From assembly GCA_016869215.1 (NCBI GenBank), contig VGEP01000030.1:1-54465 (forward strand): 54,465 nucleotides of DNA, written 5' to 3'. Below the pieces are notes generated by a model that was given only the letters and a program-made list of their open reading frames with translations, had not been told where the DNA came from and did not search any database. Source of the stretch: Alphaproteobacteria bacterium. GTDB taxonomy: Bacteria > Pseudomonadota > Alphaproteobacteria > Rhizobiales > Xanthobacteraceae. The translations under genes were made by a program, and so were the position numbers. This document shows, in pieces, positions 44,446 through 54,465 of the stretch; the first letter of the stretch is position 1, and every line of letters starts with the position of its first letter.

Positions 44446-44470
44446 AATTGTCCAATTCGGGGGCGTTGCG

Positions 44471-45070
44471 TTGTTCACCCTTCGGTCAAGGTTTGCGGTC
44501 ATAGTCCCGCTCCTCGTGGTGTTGGGGGCGGGAATGATTTTCGATGGCTGGGCGAAGCCCGCACGGGCGATGGTGCTTTGCAGCGTCATCGCCTCGCTGC
44601 CGGGCTGCGCCGATACCTACAAGCCGCAGGGCCAGCCGAGCTTCTACCGCAGCATGGCGACCAGCGACGCCAAGGTCGACGCCGGCGCCGCGGCCTCGAT
44701 GATCACGGGCTACCGCAAGAACAACGGGCTCGGCGCAGTCACGCTCGATCCCCAATTGATGCGCATGGCCGAGGAGCAGGCGCGCGCCATGGCCAGCCGC
44801 AACCGGTTCGAGCACGACGCGGCGGGGAAGTTCGACGTGCGAATCCGTCGGTCGGGCTACGACGCCAAGGTGGCCGTGGAGAACATCGGGGCGGGCTACC
44901 ACACCCTGGCCGAGGCGTTCTCCGGCTGGCGCGATTCGGCCCCTCACCGGGCCAATATGCTGCACCGGGGGGTCACCAAGATGGGGATTGCCGCGGCCTA
45001 CGCGCCGGGAACCAAATACAAGGTGTTCTGGGCCCTGATCCTGGCCGCCCCCGATGATCGCAGGGGATAA
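44471..45070 (+). CDS. CAP/SCP-domain lipoprotein
   Basis: 199 residues if read from the TTG at 44471; the ATGs at 44534 and 44570 are alternatives. The signal region is followed by SLPGC at residues 42-46, a plausible lipobox, so the protein is probably a membrane-attached lipoprotein. The CAP domain (about 75-195) has GYRKNNGLGAVTLDPQLM, a His in RNRFEHD and ENIGAGYHTLAEAFSGWRDS...HR. Bacterial CAP proteins are secreted and of varied function. It is followed by the HU gene on the same strand. Confidence 0.82.
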   Translation: MFTLRSRFAVIVPLLVVLGAGMIFDGWAKPARAMVLCSVIASLPGCADTYKPQGQPSFYRSMATSDAKVDAGAAASMITGYRKNNGLGAVTLDPQLMRMAEEQARAMASRNRFEHDAAGKFDVRIRRSGYDAKVAVENIGAGYHTLAEAFSGWRDSAPHRANMLHRGVTKMGIAAAYAPGTKYKVFWALILAAPDDRRG

Positions 45071-45232
45071 CCCCGAAAAATCGAGCTTTTTGGCGCATTT
45101 TCGGTTAGCCATTGGAACCGGAGGAGCCGTCCTCCAGGCGCTTTCTTTTCAGCGCGAGGCCGCGTCACGCGTTGCGAAGCGCTCAATTCTGTGTATTCAG
45201 AGCGGCATCATTTCAGAGGGAGTCCCCACACC

Positions 45233-45538
45233 ATGGCCACTCAGCCCGGCAAGACCAAGCAGAATACCGTCAGCCTGAAACACCTCGCCGCCGCTCTCGC
45301 CGAGAGCCACGAAATGCCAAAGAAGCAGGGCGAGGCGATGCTCAACGATCTGGTGACGATGATCACCAAGCATCTGAAGAAGGGCGACCGCATTCGCCTG
45401 GTCGGTCTTGGCGTGCTGCAGGTCCGCAAGCGCGCGGCGCGCATGGGCCGCAATCCCGCGACCGGCGAGCCGATCCAGATCAAGGCCAGCAAGAAGGTGG
45501 CGTTCCGCGCCGCCAAGGAACTCAAGGAAGCGGTCTGA
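45233..45538 (+). CDS. HU-family DNA-binding protein
   Basis: 101 residues from the ATG at 45233, after a GAGGGAG signal. The HU/IHF fold is complete: an N-terminal helical dimer part, GDRIRLVGLGVLQVRKRAARMGRNPATGEPI (the beta-arm with GRNPATG) and a helical end. A 20-residue lysine-containing N-terminal lead precedes it. HU proteins bend and package DNA. A terminator follows at 45569-45596. Confidence 0.92.
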   Translation: MATQPGKTKQNTVSLKHLAAALAESHEMPKKQGEAMLNDLVTMITKHLKKGDRIRLVGLGVLQVRKRAARMGRNPATGEPIQIKASKKVAFRAAKELKEAV

Positions 45539-45568
45539 CCGCTCTCCGGCTCAAGTCCCGGAATGGCA

Positions 45569-45596
45569 ACGCCCGGCCCCGCAAGGGGCTGGGCGT
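45569..45596 (+). terminator. Intrinsic terminator of the HU gene
   Basis: ACGCCCGGCCCC and GGGGCTGGGCGT pair through a GCAA tetraloop with one G-T wobble, followed by CGGCTTTT. It lies 30 bp past the HU stop. Confidence 0.75.
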
Positions 45597-45633
45597 CGGC
45601 TTTTGCGGCGCTCGGTTTCTATTGGACCGAGGG

Positions 45634-45852
45634 TCAATGCACCTTGGCCGCGTCGTCGCCGGTCAGATTGAGCAGGATGAACTGGTCGTCCCCGACCTTC
45701 ACGACCGCCGCGATCGCGAGGTCGGGATCCTCGGTCGGCTGCGCCTCGGCGTCGTACATTTCGAAGAAATCGCGCGTGACGCCGTCGGAGCAGTAAGCGG
45801 TCTGCTCATCCATGTTCACGAGCACCACGTCGACGTCGATCACAACACGCAC
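45634..45852 (-). CDS. Small acidic hypothetical protein
   Basis: 72 residues, read from a GTG at 45852 with no clear ribosome-binding site. It is acidic, with a beta-strand-like start MRVVIDVDVVLV and an end DDQFILLNLTGDD. No domain is recognised. Codon usage and composition fit the neighbours, but the weak start means it may not be expressed. It is convergent with the HU gene. Confidence 0.45.
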   Translation of the reverse strand: MRVVIDVDVVLVNMDEQTAYCSDGVTRDFFEMYDAEAQPTEDPDLAIAAVVKVGDDQFILLNLTGDDAAKVH

Positions 45853-46194
45853 TCACACTTTGCCGCACAGGTACAGCCGTTACGTTGCCCGCGCCGGGGC
45901 GGGATGACAAGGCTATCCCGGCCGGGTTAATCGAACAATTCCGGGCCGCGGAAATCGCAATGTGCGGCGCCGGTCCCCGCGAATGCAGCGTGCATCGGAT
46001 ATTTCGCGCCGCGGCGGCGCGCGAAGCCAGAGGGCACTTGCGAAGTCGCATCGGGGCCACGCGCGAATTCCGATGCCTGCTGGCGTCGGCAATTTGACCC
46101 GTGCGGCACGTGCATGCCGGGCTGTCTCATAAGGGGACGCAAAACGTGCCCGGCGCTGGACCTGCATGCGGAGGCTGATTAGCTTTTCCGGCCC
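45853..46194. other. Intergenic region, no gene seen
   Basis: This 342-bp gap lies between the small acidic protein and the acyl-CoA synthetase gene. I find no supported gene, RNA or repeat in it. It presumably carries the synthetase promoter; a strong ribosome-binding site before 46195 is not seen. Confidence 0.5.
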
Positions 46195-47823
46195 ATGTTG
46201 CCGCAAAGCCGCAGCCTCGAAGAGATCGTCCGCGCGTTTCGCTGGCAGGTTCCGGCGCAGTTTAATATCGGCGTCGAGGTCTGCGACCGCTGGGCCGCAC
46301 GCGATCCAGGCAGGCTCGCCGTCGTGGCAGTGGACGCCGCGGGCCGCGCGCACGACGTCAGCTACGGCTGGCTGCGCGAGACCTCAAACCGGCTCGCTAA
46401 CGCGCTCGCGGCGCACGGGATCGGCGCGGGCGACCGCATCGCGATTCTGCTCCCTCAGATGCCGGAGGTCGCGGCCATTCACGTGGCGATCTACAAGCTC
46501 GGCGCGGTGGCGCTGCCGCTCGCCACGCTGTTCGGCACCGACGCGCTGGCCTACCGGCTGAAAAACTCCGGCGCCAATGCGCTGATCGCCGACGCGCAGG
46601 GGCTCGCGAAGCTTGCCGACATCCGGCGCGACGAGCCGGATGCGCTCGCGGGGTTGTCGCTGGTGATGTCGGTGGACGGGCCGGGCGACGGCGCGCTCGG
46701 ATTCGGCGAGACGCTGGCGCGCGCGTCCACCGATTTCACGCCGGTCGATACCGCCGCCGCCGACCCGGCGATGATGATTTACACCTCGGGCACGACTGGC
46801 CAGCCCAAAGGCGCGCTGCACGCGCACCGCGTGCTGATCGGCCACATGCCGGGCATCGAACTGCCGCACGATTTCTTTCCGCAACCCGGCGACCGGTTCT
46901 GGACGCCGGCGGACTGGGCCTGGGCCGGCGGCCTGCTCGACTGCCTGCTGCCAAGCCTCTATTGCGGCGTGCCGGTGGTGGCGCGCCGCTTCGACAAGTT
47001 CGATCCCGAGGAGGCATTCGCGCTCATGGCGAGGGAGGGCGTGCGCAACGCCTTCATCCCGCCGACCGCGCTGCGGATGCTGCGCGCGGCGCCGAGCCCG
47101 CGTGGGCGTCACGCGCTGGACCTGCGCAGCGTCGGCTCCGGCGGCGAGGCGCTCGGCGCGGAAACGTTCGAGTGGGGCAAGTCGGCGCTCGGCGTGTCGA
47201 TCAACGAGTTCTACGGCCAGACCGAATGCAACCTGGTGGTCGGCTCCTGCGCCGCGCTCGGCGTGGTGCGCGCGGGCTCGATGGGCAAGGCGATCCCAGG
47301 CCACACGGTCGCGGCGATCGACGCCGAGGGCCGTCCGGTGAAGCCCGGCGAGATCGGACAGATCGCCGTGAAGCGGCCGGACCCAGTGATGTTCCTGGAG
47401 TACTGGGGCCGCCCCGAAGCGACGCGCGACAAGTTCATCGGCGACTGGATGACGACGGGCGACCAGGGCACGGTCGACGACGAGGGCTATTTCACCTTTG
47501 TCGGCCGCGACGACGACGTCATCACCTCGTCGGGTTATCGCATCGGGCCGGGCGAGATCGAGGACTGCCTGATCAAGCATCCGGCGGTCGCGCTCGCCGC
47601 CGCCATCGGCAAGCCCGATCCGGTGCGCACCGAGATCGTCAAGGCGTTCGTCGTGCTCAAGCCCGGCCATGTGCCGGGCGATGCGCTTGCAGGGGAAATT
47701 CAGAGCTTCGTTCGCACGCGCTTATCGGCGCATGAATACCCGCGCGAGGTCGCCTTCATCGACGAGATGCCGATGACCACGACTGGCAAAGTCATCCGAC
47801 GCCTGCTGCGGACGCGGGCCTGA
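46195..47823 (+). CDS. AMP-forming acyl-CoA synthetase, medium-chain type
   Basis: 542 residues. The P-loop-like YTSGTTGQPKG at 196-206, the NEFYGQTECN adenylate motif, the hinge TGDQGTVDDEGYF and catalytic Lys532 (TTTGKVIRR) are intact. The protein activates carboxylic acids to CoA thioesters through an acyl-adenylate, similar to acetyl- and medium-chain enzymes. Aromatic or branched acids are possible substrates given the nearby catabolic genes. The 3' 102 bp overlap the convergent GNAT gene on the other strand. Confidence 0.92.
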   Translation: MLPQSRSLEEIVRAFRWQVPAQFNIGVEVCDRWAARDPGRLAVVAVDAAGRAHDVSYGWLRETSNRLANALAAHGIGAGDRIAILLPQMPEVAAIHVAIYKLGAVALPLATLFGTDALAYRLKNSGANALIADAQGLAKLADIRRDEPDALAGLSLVMSVDGPGDGALGFGETLARASTDFTPVDTAAADPAMMIYTSGTTGQPKGALHAHRVLIGHMPGIELPHDFFPQPGDRFWTPADWAWAGGLLDCLLPSLYCGVPVVARRFDKFDPEEAFALMAREGVRNAFIPPTALRMLRAAPSPRGRHALDLRSVGSGGEALGAETFEWGKSALGVSINEFYGQTECNLVVGSCAALGVVRAGSMGKAIPGHTVAAIDAEGRPVKPGEIGQIAVKRPDPVMFLEYWGRPEATRDKFIGDWMTTGDQGTVDDEGYFTFVGRDDDVITSSGYRIGPGEIEDCLIKHPAVALAAAIGKPDPVRTEIVKAFVVLKPGHVPGDALAGEIQSFVRTRLSAHEYPREVAFIDEMPMTTTGKVIRRLLRTRA

Positions 47824-48963
47824 GCGGCGTCCGCGCGCGCGGTCGCGCAGGGCCTTGGCCGCGGTAACGGCGCTGCGGCGCGCGGTTTCGATGCCGCAGG
47901 CGAGCGGGAACGCCGCCGACGGCCGCAGCTCGATCAGCCAGTCGCAGATCGCCAGCCGCTCGCGCCAGACCCGGTCGATCATCGGATGATCTGCGACCGC
48001 GCAGGAGTCGGCGCGCGCGATGGCTGGGTCGGCGAGCAGGCCCGGCGTCAGCTCCAGCATGAGCTGCACGCCCGGCGAATAGGCCGCCACGCCCTCGTTG
48101 TAGGCGATCTTCCAGCACCAGGCGGTGCCGCCGCTCATCAGCGTGACCGTGGCCGCGATCGCCTGGCCGTTCAGCCGCAGCCGGTCGACCCGCACCCGGC
48201 CTTCGGATGCGAGCGCGGCGACGGCGGTTTCGACGAAGCGGCGGATCGCGGGATCGCCGGCGGCGGCGGTGCCGGCCATGCCCTTCCAGCCGCTTGCCTC
48301 CAGCACCAGGAAATCCTTCAGGCCCTCCAAGACGCCGGCGGGGTCGGTCGCGGTATCGAAGCGCACCGGCGCGATCTCCTCCAGGCGCCGGCGCTGCCGC
48401 CGCAGCTCCTTGCGCCGGCCTGTCGAGACGGCGTGTTCCACGTAGCCGTCGCGCGCGCCATCCGGCGCGAGCAGGGCGCGGGCGTGGCGGCCGAGCCTGG
48501 CATAGCGGCGGCCGGTGCGCGCCAGCACCGCGGTCAGCGCCGTGGCAAAGGCGCCATTCTCGGGAATCAGGGGCAGCATCAGCGTTGCGGGCGCGCCGGC
48601 ACTCGCGGCCAGTCCGTCGAGCCAGGCCGCGATGACAGCTTCGGGCTCGTTGCGGTCGATGATCGGCGTGCCGAGCGGCGCAAACGGATGGGTCCAGCCG
48701 ACGAGCCCCGCGCGCAGCCCGCCCATGCCGCCGGCCCGGCGCGCCGGAAACAGGCCCATCAGCCGGCCCGCGGGCGAGCGCAGCAGCGCGACACCCACGC
48801 CGTGGCCGAACACCGGCGCGGCCGCGAGCATGAAGCCCGCGTCGTAGAACACGTTAGGCTCCAGCGCGCGCGCCGTCAGTTCGCGGCACTCGGCCGCGGC
48901 GATCGCCAGCGCACCCAGGTCGCGCATTTCGATCTGCAACGCGGGGGCGAGCGGGGCGTGCAT
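47722..48963 (-). CDS. GNAT-superfamily acyltransferase (Acetyltransf_6/CelD-like)
   Basis: 413 residues from the ATG at 48963, two bases after the flippase stop, so translation is coupled. The central part (about 150-340) has the STGRRKELRRQRRRLEE and FLVLEASGWKGMAG hallmarks of CelD/BcsL-type N-acyltransferases, which are common in exopolysaccharide clusters. The last 35 or so residues are Arg/Asp-rich and look like read-through, overlapping the acyl-CoA synthetase gene on the opposite strand. Its role is probably in modifying the surface glycan carried by the flippase encoded upstream. Confidence 0.8.
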   Translation of the reverse strand: MHAPLAPALQIEMRDLGALAIAAAECRELTARALEPNVFYDAGFMLAAAPVFGHGVGVALLRSPAGRLMGLFPARRAGGMGGLRAGLVGWTHPFAPLGTPIIDRNEPEAVIAAWLDGLAASAGAPATLMLPLIPENGAFATALTAVLARTGRRYARLGRHARALLAPDGARDGYVEHAVSTGRRKELRRQRRRLEEIAPVRFDTATDPAGVLEGLKDFLVLEASGWKGMAGTAAAGDPAIRRFVETAVAALASEGRVRVDRLRLNGQAIAATVTLMSGGTAWCWKIAYNEGVAAYSPGVQLMLELTPGLLADPAIARADSCAVADHPMIDRVWRERLAICDWLIELRPSAAFPLACGIETARRSAVTAAKALRDRARGRRSGPRPQQASDDFASRGHRHLVDEGDLARVFMRR

Positions 48964-48965
48964 GG

Positions 48966-50354
48966 TCAGCCCGCCGCCGGGCGGCCGAACGCGAAGGCGT
49001 GCAGCCTGAGACGCCGCCGCGTCACGACGTAGAGCAGGACGGATTCGAACACCAGCGCGATGGCGGTGCTGGCCGCGGCGCCGTTGACGCCCCAGCGCGG
49101 GATCATCGCGATGCCCAGGCCGACGTTGAGGAAGAACGTCGTGGCGAACACCGCGGCGCAGATGCGCTGCTCGCCCAGCATGCTGAGCAGCCGCTCGACC
49201 GGGCCGATGGCGGCGCGCGACAGCACGCCGATCGCCAGAATGAACATCAGGTGATAGCCCTCGACGAAGTGCGCGCCGAACAGCGACAGCAGGAACTTGC
49301 CGGCGGCCAGCACGACCACGGCGGCGGCGAGCGAGAACCAGAACGTCCAGCGGACCGAGTCGGCCAGGATCGCCTTCAACTGCTCGCGGTCGCCCGAGAC
49401 GTGATACTCGCTGAAGCGGTGCGCCACCGCGGCCGCCACCGCGAAATGCACGAAGGCGACCAGGATCAGCGTCTTGGCCGCCGCATAGTAGATCGCCACG
49501 TCCTGCGGTGAGCGGAAGTATTGCAGCAGCAGGATGTCCGTGTTGGTCAGGAGCATGTAGAAGCCCTCGACCATCAGGATCGGCAGCGACACCGCGATCC
49601 AAGTTTTCGTCTCATAGGCTTTCGGGCCGGGCTCGACGGTGCGCGCCAGCCTGCGATTCAGAATGACGGTCTGAACCAATGTCGTCACCGTAAAGGCGAT
49701 GGCGACCGCGATGACGGCCGTCACGGCGGTGGCCGGGAAGCTGAGCAGATAGGCGGCGAGTACCAGCGCAAGGATCACCACGTGCCGCACGACGAACGGC
49801 GGCAGCAGCGCAAGGTTGATCCAGTTGTGCGAGCGCGCGATGCCGTCCTGCACCTGCATCACCGTGAAGAACGGCAGCGTCACGAAGGCGATCGACACCG
49901 GCAGCGCCAGATAGGCCGGGATGTAGTCCCGCAGCAGATGAACCGTCGTTGCGCCGATCGCCGCGATGACGATGGCGCTGCCGCAGGCGATCCAGCGGCT
50001 GCGCGAGATGAAGCCGCGCAAGAGATCGTTGGCGTTGCTGCGCCGGTATTCGGGGACGAAGCGCTGCGCCGCGGAGCTCAGCCCGAAGTCGGAGAGATCG
50101 CCGAGCAGCAGCACCAGGGTCCAGACGTAGACGTAGATGCCGAACTCGTGCGTGCCCATCCAGCGCGCGAGCAGGATCTGCGACAGGTAGATGATGCCCG
50201 CGCTTGCGACACGGATCATGAAGGCTGCGCCGGCCACGCGCTGCGCTATGGAATGGTGGCCGCCGTCCTTAAGCCAGGCACGGGTCTGCGCGGCCAGCGC
50301 AGCCGGCGACATGCGCGCCAGACGCCCCCTCGACTCGGACTCGGTCAACGCCAC
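48966..50354 (-). CDS. Polysaccharide flippase (Wzx/MATE-like)
   Basis: 462 residues from a GTG at 50354; an ATG at 50312 is an alternative start. About twelve to fourteen spans are present, with the ILLARWMGTHEFGIYVYVWT segment near the start that typifies PST-family exporters flipping lipid-linked oligosaccharides across the inner membrane. A short polar N-terminal tail precedes the first span. It is the first gene of a two-gene operon with the acyltransferase. No glycosyltransferases are nearby, so the cognate glycan is not identified. Confidence 0.88.
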   Translation of the reverse strand: MALTESESRGRLARMSPAALAAQTRAWLKDGGHHSIAQRVAGAAFMIRVASAGIIYLSQILLARWMGTHEFGIYVYVWTLVLLLGDLSDFGLSSAAQRFVPEYRRSNANDLLRGFISRSRWIACGSAIVIAAIGATTVHLLRDYIPAYLALPVSIAFVTLPFFTVMQVQDGIARSHNWINLALLPPFVVRHVVILALVLAAYLLSFPATAVTAVIAVAIAFTVTTLVQTVILNRRLARTVEPGPKAYETKTWIAVSLPILMVEGFYMLLTNTDILLLQYFRSPQDVAIYYAAAKTLILVAFVHFAVAAAVAHRFSEYHVSGDREQLKAILADSVRWTFWFSLAAAVVVLAAGKFLLSLFGAHFVEGYHLMFILAIGVLSRAAIGPVERLLSMLGEQRICAAVFATTFFLNVGLGIAMIPRWGVNGAAASTAIALVFESVLLYVVTRRRLRLHAFAFGRPAAG

Positions 50355-50447
50355 TTCACGGACTCCCCGCGCGGCGCTCTCCGCGCGGCGCCTGAGGCCG
50401 TGGTTCCTAGCAAGGAAGCGTTAACATTCGGTTGGACGGGCCGCCTG

Positions 50448-50518
50448 GTGTCCCGAACCCGAAGTTCGCACACCCTATGCGGCAACCGATTTTGCGAACT
50501 TCGGGTTCAAAGGGACAC
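50448..50518. repeat. REP-like hairpin element, copy 1
   Basis: GTGTCCCGAACCCGAAGTTCGCA at 50448-50470, cut at GAACCC|GAAGTTCGC, pairs with TGCGAACTTCGGGTTC at 50493-50508, then a 2-base bulge (AA), a matched A and the closing GGGACAC. The stem is 23 bp with one small interruption. It lies between the flippase and the DapA-like genes. The core GAAGTTCGC recurs in the next hairpin, so both belong to one repeat family. Confidence 0.82.
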
Positions 50519-50534
50519 TAGAATTCTAAGGTTT

Positions 50535-50610
50535 CTAGTGTCGCTTCGATTCGGAAGTTCGCTTTGGAGCAAGCTGAGAGATCAGGCGAACTTCCGAATC
50601 GCGACACTAG
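50535..50610. repeat. REP-like hairpin element, copy 2
   Basis: CTAGTGTCGC at 50535-50544 and GATTCGGAAGTTCGC at 50548-50562 pair with GCGAACTTCCGAATC at 50586-50600 and GCGACACTAG at 50601-50610, with only a 3-base bulge (TTC). The right arm ends in the stop codon of the DapA-like gene (50607-50609). Both copies share GTGTC and GAAGTTCGC, as in tandem REP units. Confidence 0.82.
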
Positions 50611-51494
50611 CCCGCGGCAAGGACGTCCAGGTCCTTCAGCGTTTTCTCGACGATTCCGCGCTCTTCGGCGGTCAGCGCAGGCTGGGGCGGAACCGGATCG
50701 CCGACGTCGTAGCCCTGCGCCCGCAGGCCGGCCTTGATACAGGCGGCGAGGTTGAAGCGCGCGAAGGCCTCGTTGATGCGCCACAGCCCCCGCTGCAGCG
50801 TCAGGGCCTCGTCCCATTTGCCGGACTTGCACAGGTCGTAGAGCCGCACGCTCTGGCGCGGCACGACGCAGGCCGGTCCCGCCATCCAGCCGACGCCGCC
50901 GATCAGCATGACGGCGGCCGGAATGTGCGCGGAGGCGGAGAACACCTTCATGTCCGGGCAGCGGTTCATGATCGACAGCAGCCGCCCGGTGTTGGTGGAG
51001 GCGTCCTTGATGTAGCCGATGCGCGGATGCGCGCTGAGCCGCGCGATCGTGTCGAGCGTGAGGTCGCTGCGCTGGAACTGCGGATTGGTGTAGAGCACGA
51101 CCGGAATGCCGACCGCGTCGGCGATGGCGCGGAAGTAGCTTTCGACCTGCGCGTCCTTCAGCGGAAAGTAGGATTCGAGAATGGCGAGGATGCCGTCGGC
51201 ACCAAGCGCCTCGTAGCGCCGCGCCTGGTCCACGGCATCGGAGGTGGCCGTGGCGGCGACGCCCGCAACCACCGGCACGCGCTTGTTCGAGGCCTCGATG
51301 GTTGCGCGAACCACAGCTTCGCGCTGGGCATTGTTGAGATAGGCGAACTCGCCGGTCGATCCGAGCGGGGTCAGGCCGTGCACGCCGGCCTTGATCAGGT
51401 CGTCGCACAGCTTGCCGAGCACGCCGGTCCTGATGCGGCCCTGTGTGTCGAGCGGGGAGACGAGATAGGGGAAGACGCCGTGAAACTGGGACAT
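50607..51494 (-). CDS. Dihydrodipicolinate synthase/N-acetylneuraminate lyase-family aldolase
   Basis: 295 residues from the ATG at 51494, with CGGAGA upstream. GSTGEF at 45-50, Tyr135 (VVLYTNP) and the Schiff-base Lys163 (YIKDAS) are the catalytic elements of class I pyruvate aldolases. As the gene stands alone and is not near lysine biosynthesis genes, a catabolic lyase of the DapA/NanA/KdgA group is more likely than DapA itself. A REP-like hairpin overlaps its stop codon. Confidence 0.88.
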   Translation of the reverse strand: MSQFHGVFPYLVSPLDTQGRIRTGVLGKLCDDLIKAGVHGLTPLGSTGEFAYLNNAQREAVVRATIEASNKRVPVVAGVAATATSDAVDQARRYEALGADGILAILESYFPLKDAQVESYFRAIADAVGIPVVLYTNPQFQRSDLTLDTIARLSAHPRIGYIKDASTNTGRLLSIMNRCPDMKVFSASAHIPAAVMLIGGVGWMAGPACVVPRQSVRLYDLCKSGKWDEALTLQRGLWRINEAFARFNLAACIKAGLRAQGYDVGDPVPPQPALTAEERGIVEKTLKDLDVLAAG

Positions 51495-51580
51495 GAATTC
51501 TCCGGAGTGCGCCGTGCGTCCGGCCGAAGCCGGGAGTAACATGTTCCTATCACGGGTGTGCGCGGGGGACAGAGGTGTCG

Positions 51581-51832
51581 ATGCTGCGAATCCTTGTGGC
51601 CTCAGCCGCGATTTGCATGGCCGGCGGCGCGCTCGCTCAGGAAAGGCCGGAGCGCCCGCGGCCGATCCAGGCTGCGCCGAAGCCGCCGGCGGCATGCCCG
51701 ACGATCCACCGTCCCGTCTGCGGCTGGGACAAGAACGGCAAGGAATTGAACTACGACAACGAGTGCCTGGCCAGGGCGGCCGGTGCGGTGCGCACCTACA
51801 GCGGGCTTTGCATCGCCGACATCACGTTTTGA
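51581..51832 (+). CDS. Secreted Kazal-type protein
   Basis: 83 residues from the ATG at 51581 (a GTG at 51575 is possible). A signal peptide ends ...GGALAQ, followed by a Pro-rich linker and [13 protein letters not shown]...[12 protein letters not shown]...SGLC, the Kazal serine-protease inhibitor pattern. Only four of the usual six cysteines are present. Such small proteins are common in Bradyrhizobium relatives. The gene is transcribed rightward, divergent from the aldolase gene. Confidence 0.8.
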   Translation: MLRILVASAAICMAGGALAQERPERPRPIQAAPKPPAACPTIHRPVCGWDKNGKELNYDNECLARAAGAVRTYSGLCIADITF

Positions 51833-51843
51833 CCGCCGCGCGC

Positions 51844-52382
51844 TCAGCCGGCGAAGCCGCCGCCGTCGAGGAAGGTCTGCTCGTCCGGCGTCGTCGCGCG
51901 CCCGAGCACGGCGTTGCGATGCGGGAAGCGCCCGAAGCGCCGGACGATGTCGAGATGCAGCACGGCCCATTTCACAAGCTCGCCGTTGCCGGTCGAGCGG
52001 AACAGCTCGACTGCGCGCTCCTGGTCGGCGAGCTTTTCGGAGTGTTCGTAGGGCAGGTAGAAGAACTGCCGCAGCGGCAGCGGCGTCGCGGTGTCAAAAC
52101 CGTTCGCGATCGCACGGCCCGCGACCTCGCGCGCCAGCGGATCGGCGGCGAAGGCGCGGGCGTTGCCGCGGAACATGTTGCGGGGAAACTGGTCGAGCAC
52201 GATGACCAGCGCCAGCGCGCCCTGCGCGGGGCGCTCCCAATCCGCGAGCCTTCCGGCCGCGCCCGCTTCGTAGGTGCCGAGGAAGCGCGTCCGGATGTCG
52301 GTGTCGAAGGCGGTGTCTTTTTTGTACCATTTGTCGGGACCGGCTTCGGTCCAGAACCTGATCACGGCTTCCGGTGCGGCCG

Positions 52383-52386
<4 letters not shown>
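51844..52386 (-). CDS. DUF924 family protein
   Basis: 180 residues from a TTG at 52386 that overlaps the stop of the acyl-CoA synthetase gene by 4 bp (TTGA). The ALVIVLDQFPRNMFRGNARAF stretch, cut at its two halves, and RQFFYLPYEHSE are DUF924 hallmarks. The family is helical and of unknown function. The overlap makes it the second gene of an operon with the synthetase. Confidence 0.85.
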
Positions 52387-54179
<1,793 letters not shown>

Positions 54180-54368
54180 TCCCGTGCCTTGCGAACTCGG
54201 CCGGCTTCGGCCGGCGGCGAACGCGACGCGCATGCGGTGCGTCAACAAATCGGCGGCGCCGGATTCCGGCGCGCGGCCGAACTCAGCCGAATCGGCTGAA
54301 ACATAGCATCGGGGAGTCGGCGGCGGGTTACAAGCAGTCCGGCGGCCGCGCCTCGGCGCGGACCGCGG

Positions 54369-54465
54369 TCAGCGCTTCTTGCGGGGCGGTTGCTTGGCGG
54401 CGGCGAGTTTCGGCCGCGGGCGCGGCATCGGAACCTCGACCGTCGGCTGCTCCGGCGCGGCGCCG
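54369..54465 (-). CDS. Partial gene, basic Pro-rich C-terminus
   Basis: Only the last 31 codons and stop are in the window; the gene runs off the right edge. The peptide contains VPMPRPRPKL and ends PPRKKR. Tails of this kind are found on several rhizobial envelope proteins, for example L,D-transpeptidases, but the domain itself is not visible, so no function is assigned. Confidence 0.6.
   Translation of the reverse strand, partial: GAAPEQPTVEVPMPRPRPKLAAAKQPPRKKR

Overview
The window looks like a chromosomal stretch of a high-GC alphaproteobacterium of the order Rhizobiales (Hyphomicrobiales), near the Bradyrhizobium / Rhodopseudomonas / Pseudolabrys relatives. The reasons are: a tRNA-His with A73 and no G-1, an alphaproteobacterial peculiarity; a PdhS-like cell-cycle histidine kinase; a phasin; a DUF6428 gene beside an ArsR regulator; many small rhizobial-type conserved proteins; and an intergenic palindrome of the kind scattered through Bradyrhizobium-like genomes. 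The family-level placement is inference.

Layout. 1-1080: an AT-rich foreign patch with a damaged P-loop ATPase abutting sequence that resembles an insertion-sequence end. 1151-4470: flavin monooxygenase, exported YqgE/AlgH-like protein, fatty acid desaturase, small protein. 4695-12108: glycerol catabolism genes glpD and glpK (glpK is frameshifted) split by a catabolic block of two orphan Bug/TctC receptors, a tandem VOC protein and an alpha/beta hydrolase. 12239-16023: response regulator, then a spermidine/putrescine-type ABC operon (ATPase and two permeases, no binding protein). 16038-21149: MFS transporter, small membrane protein, AsmA-like protein, and the two subunits of a 3-oxoacid CoA-transferase. 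21233-23423: an arsenic-type locus (MFS, ArsR, divergent DUF6428 protein) with a perfect palindromic operator. 23486-26405: ferric-iron-type permease and binding protein. 26636-31596: frameshifted DUF1194 protein, alpha/beta hydrolase, large PAS histidine kinase. 32038-33541: phasin with its terminator, tRNA-His, secreted repeat-like protein. 33861-44445: a second and denser catabolic block with four more Bug receptors, a gentisate dioxygenase-like bicupin, a degenerate short-chain dehydrogenase, a triple RidA fusion, a second flavin monooxygenase and a metal-dependent amidohydrolase/decarboxylase. 44471-54465: CAP-domain lipoprotein, HU protein, two acyl-CoA synthetases, a flippase and GNAT pair, a DapA-like aldolase, a Kazal-type protein, a DUF924 protein, and the 3' end of a further gene.

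How the genes fit together. The dominant theme is uptake and breakdown of aromatic and other organic acids: six periplasmic Bug receptors sit beside oxygenases, hydrolases, CoA-transferase and CoA-ligases, yet no TctA/TctB membrane subunits are present. None of this is a complete pathway in one operon; it reads as a patchwork of two- and three-gene units. The most distinctive local signals are the palindromic operator enclosing the arsR ribosome-binding site, the roughly 20-bp-periodic TTGC sites upstream of the phasin, the triple RidA fusion, two hairpin repeats overlapping a gene's stop codon, and two frameshifts that both look like loss of one G in the same CCGGGCG context and so may be assembly errors. 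I see no clearly new defence, CRISPR or biosynthetic system here.
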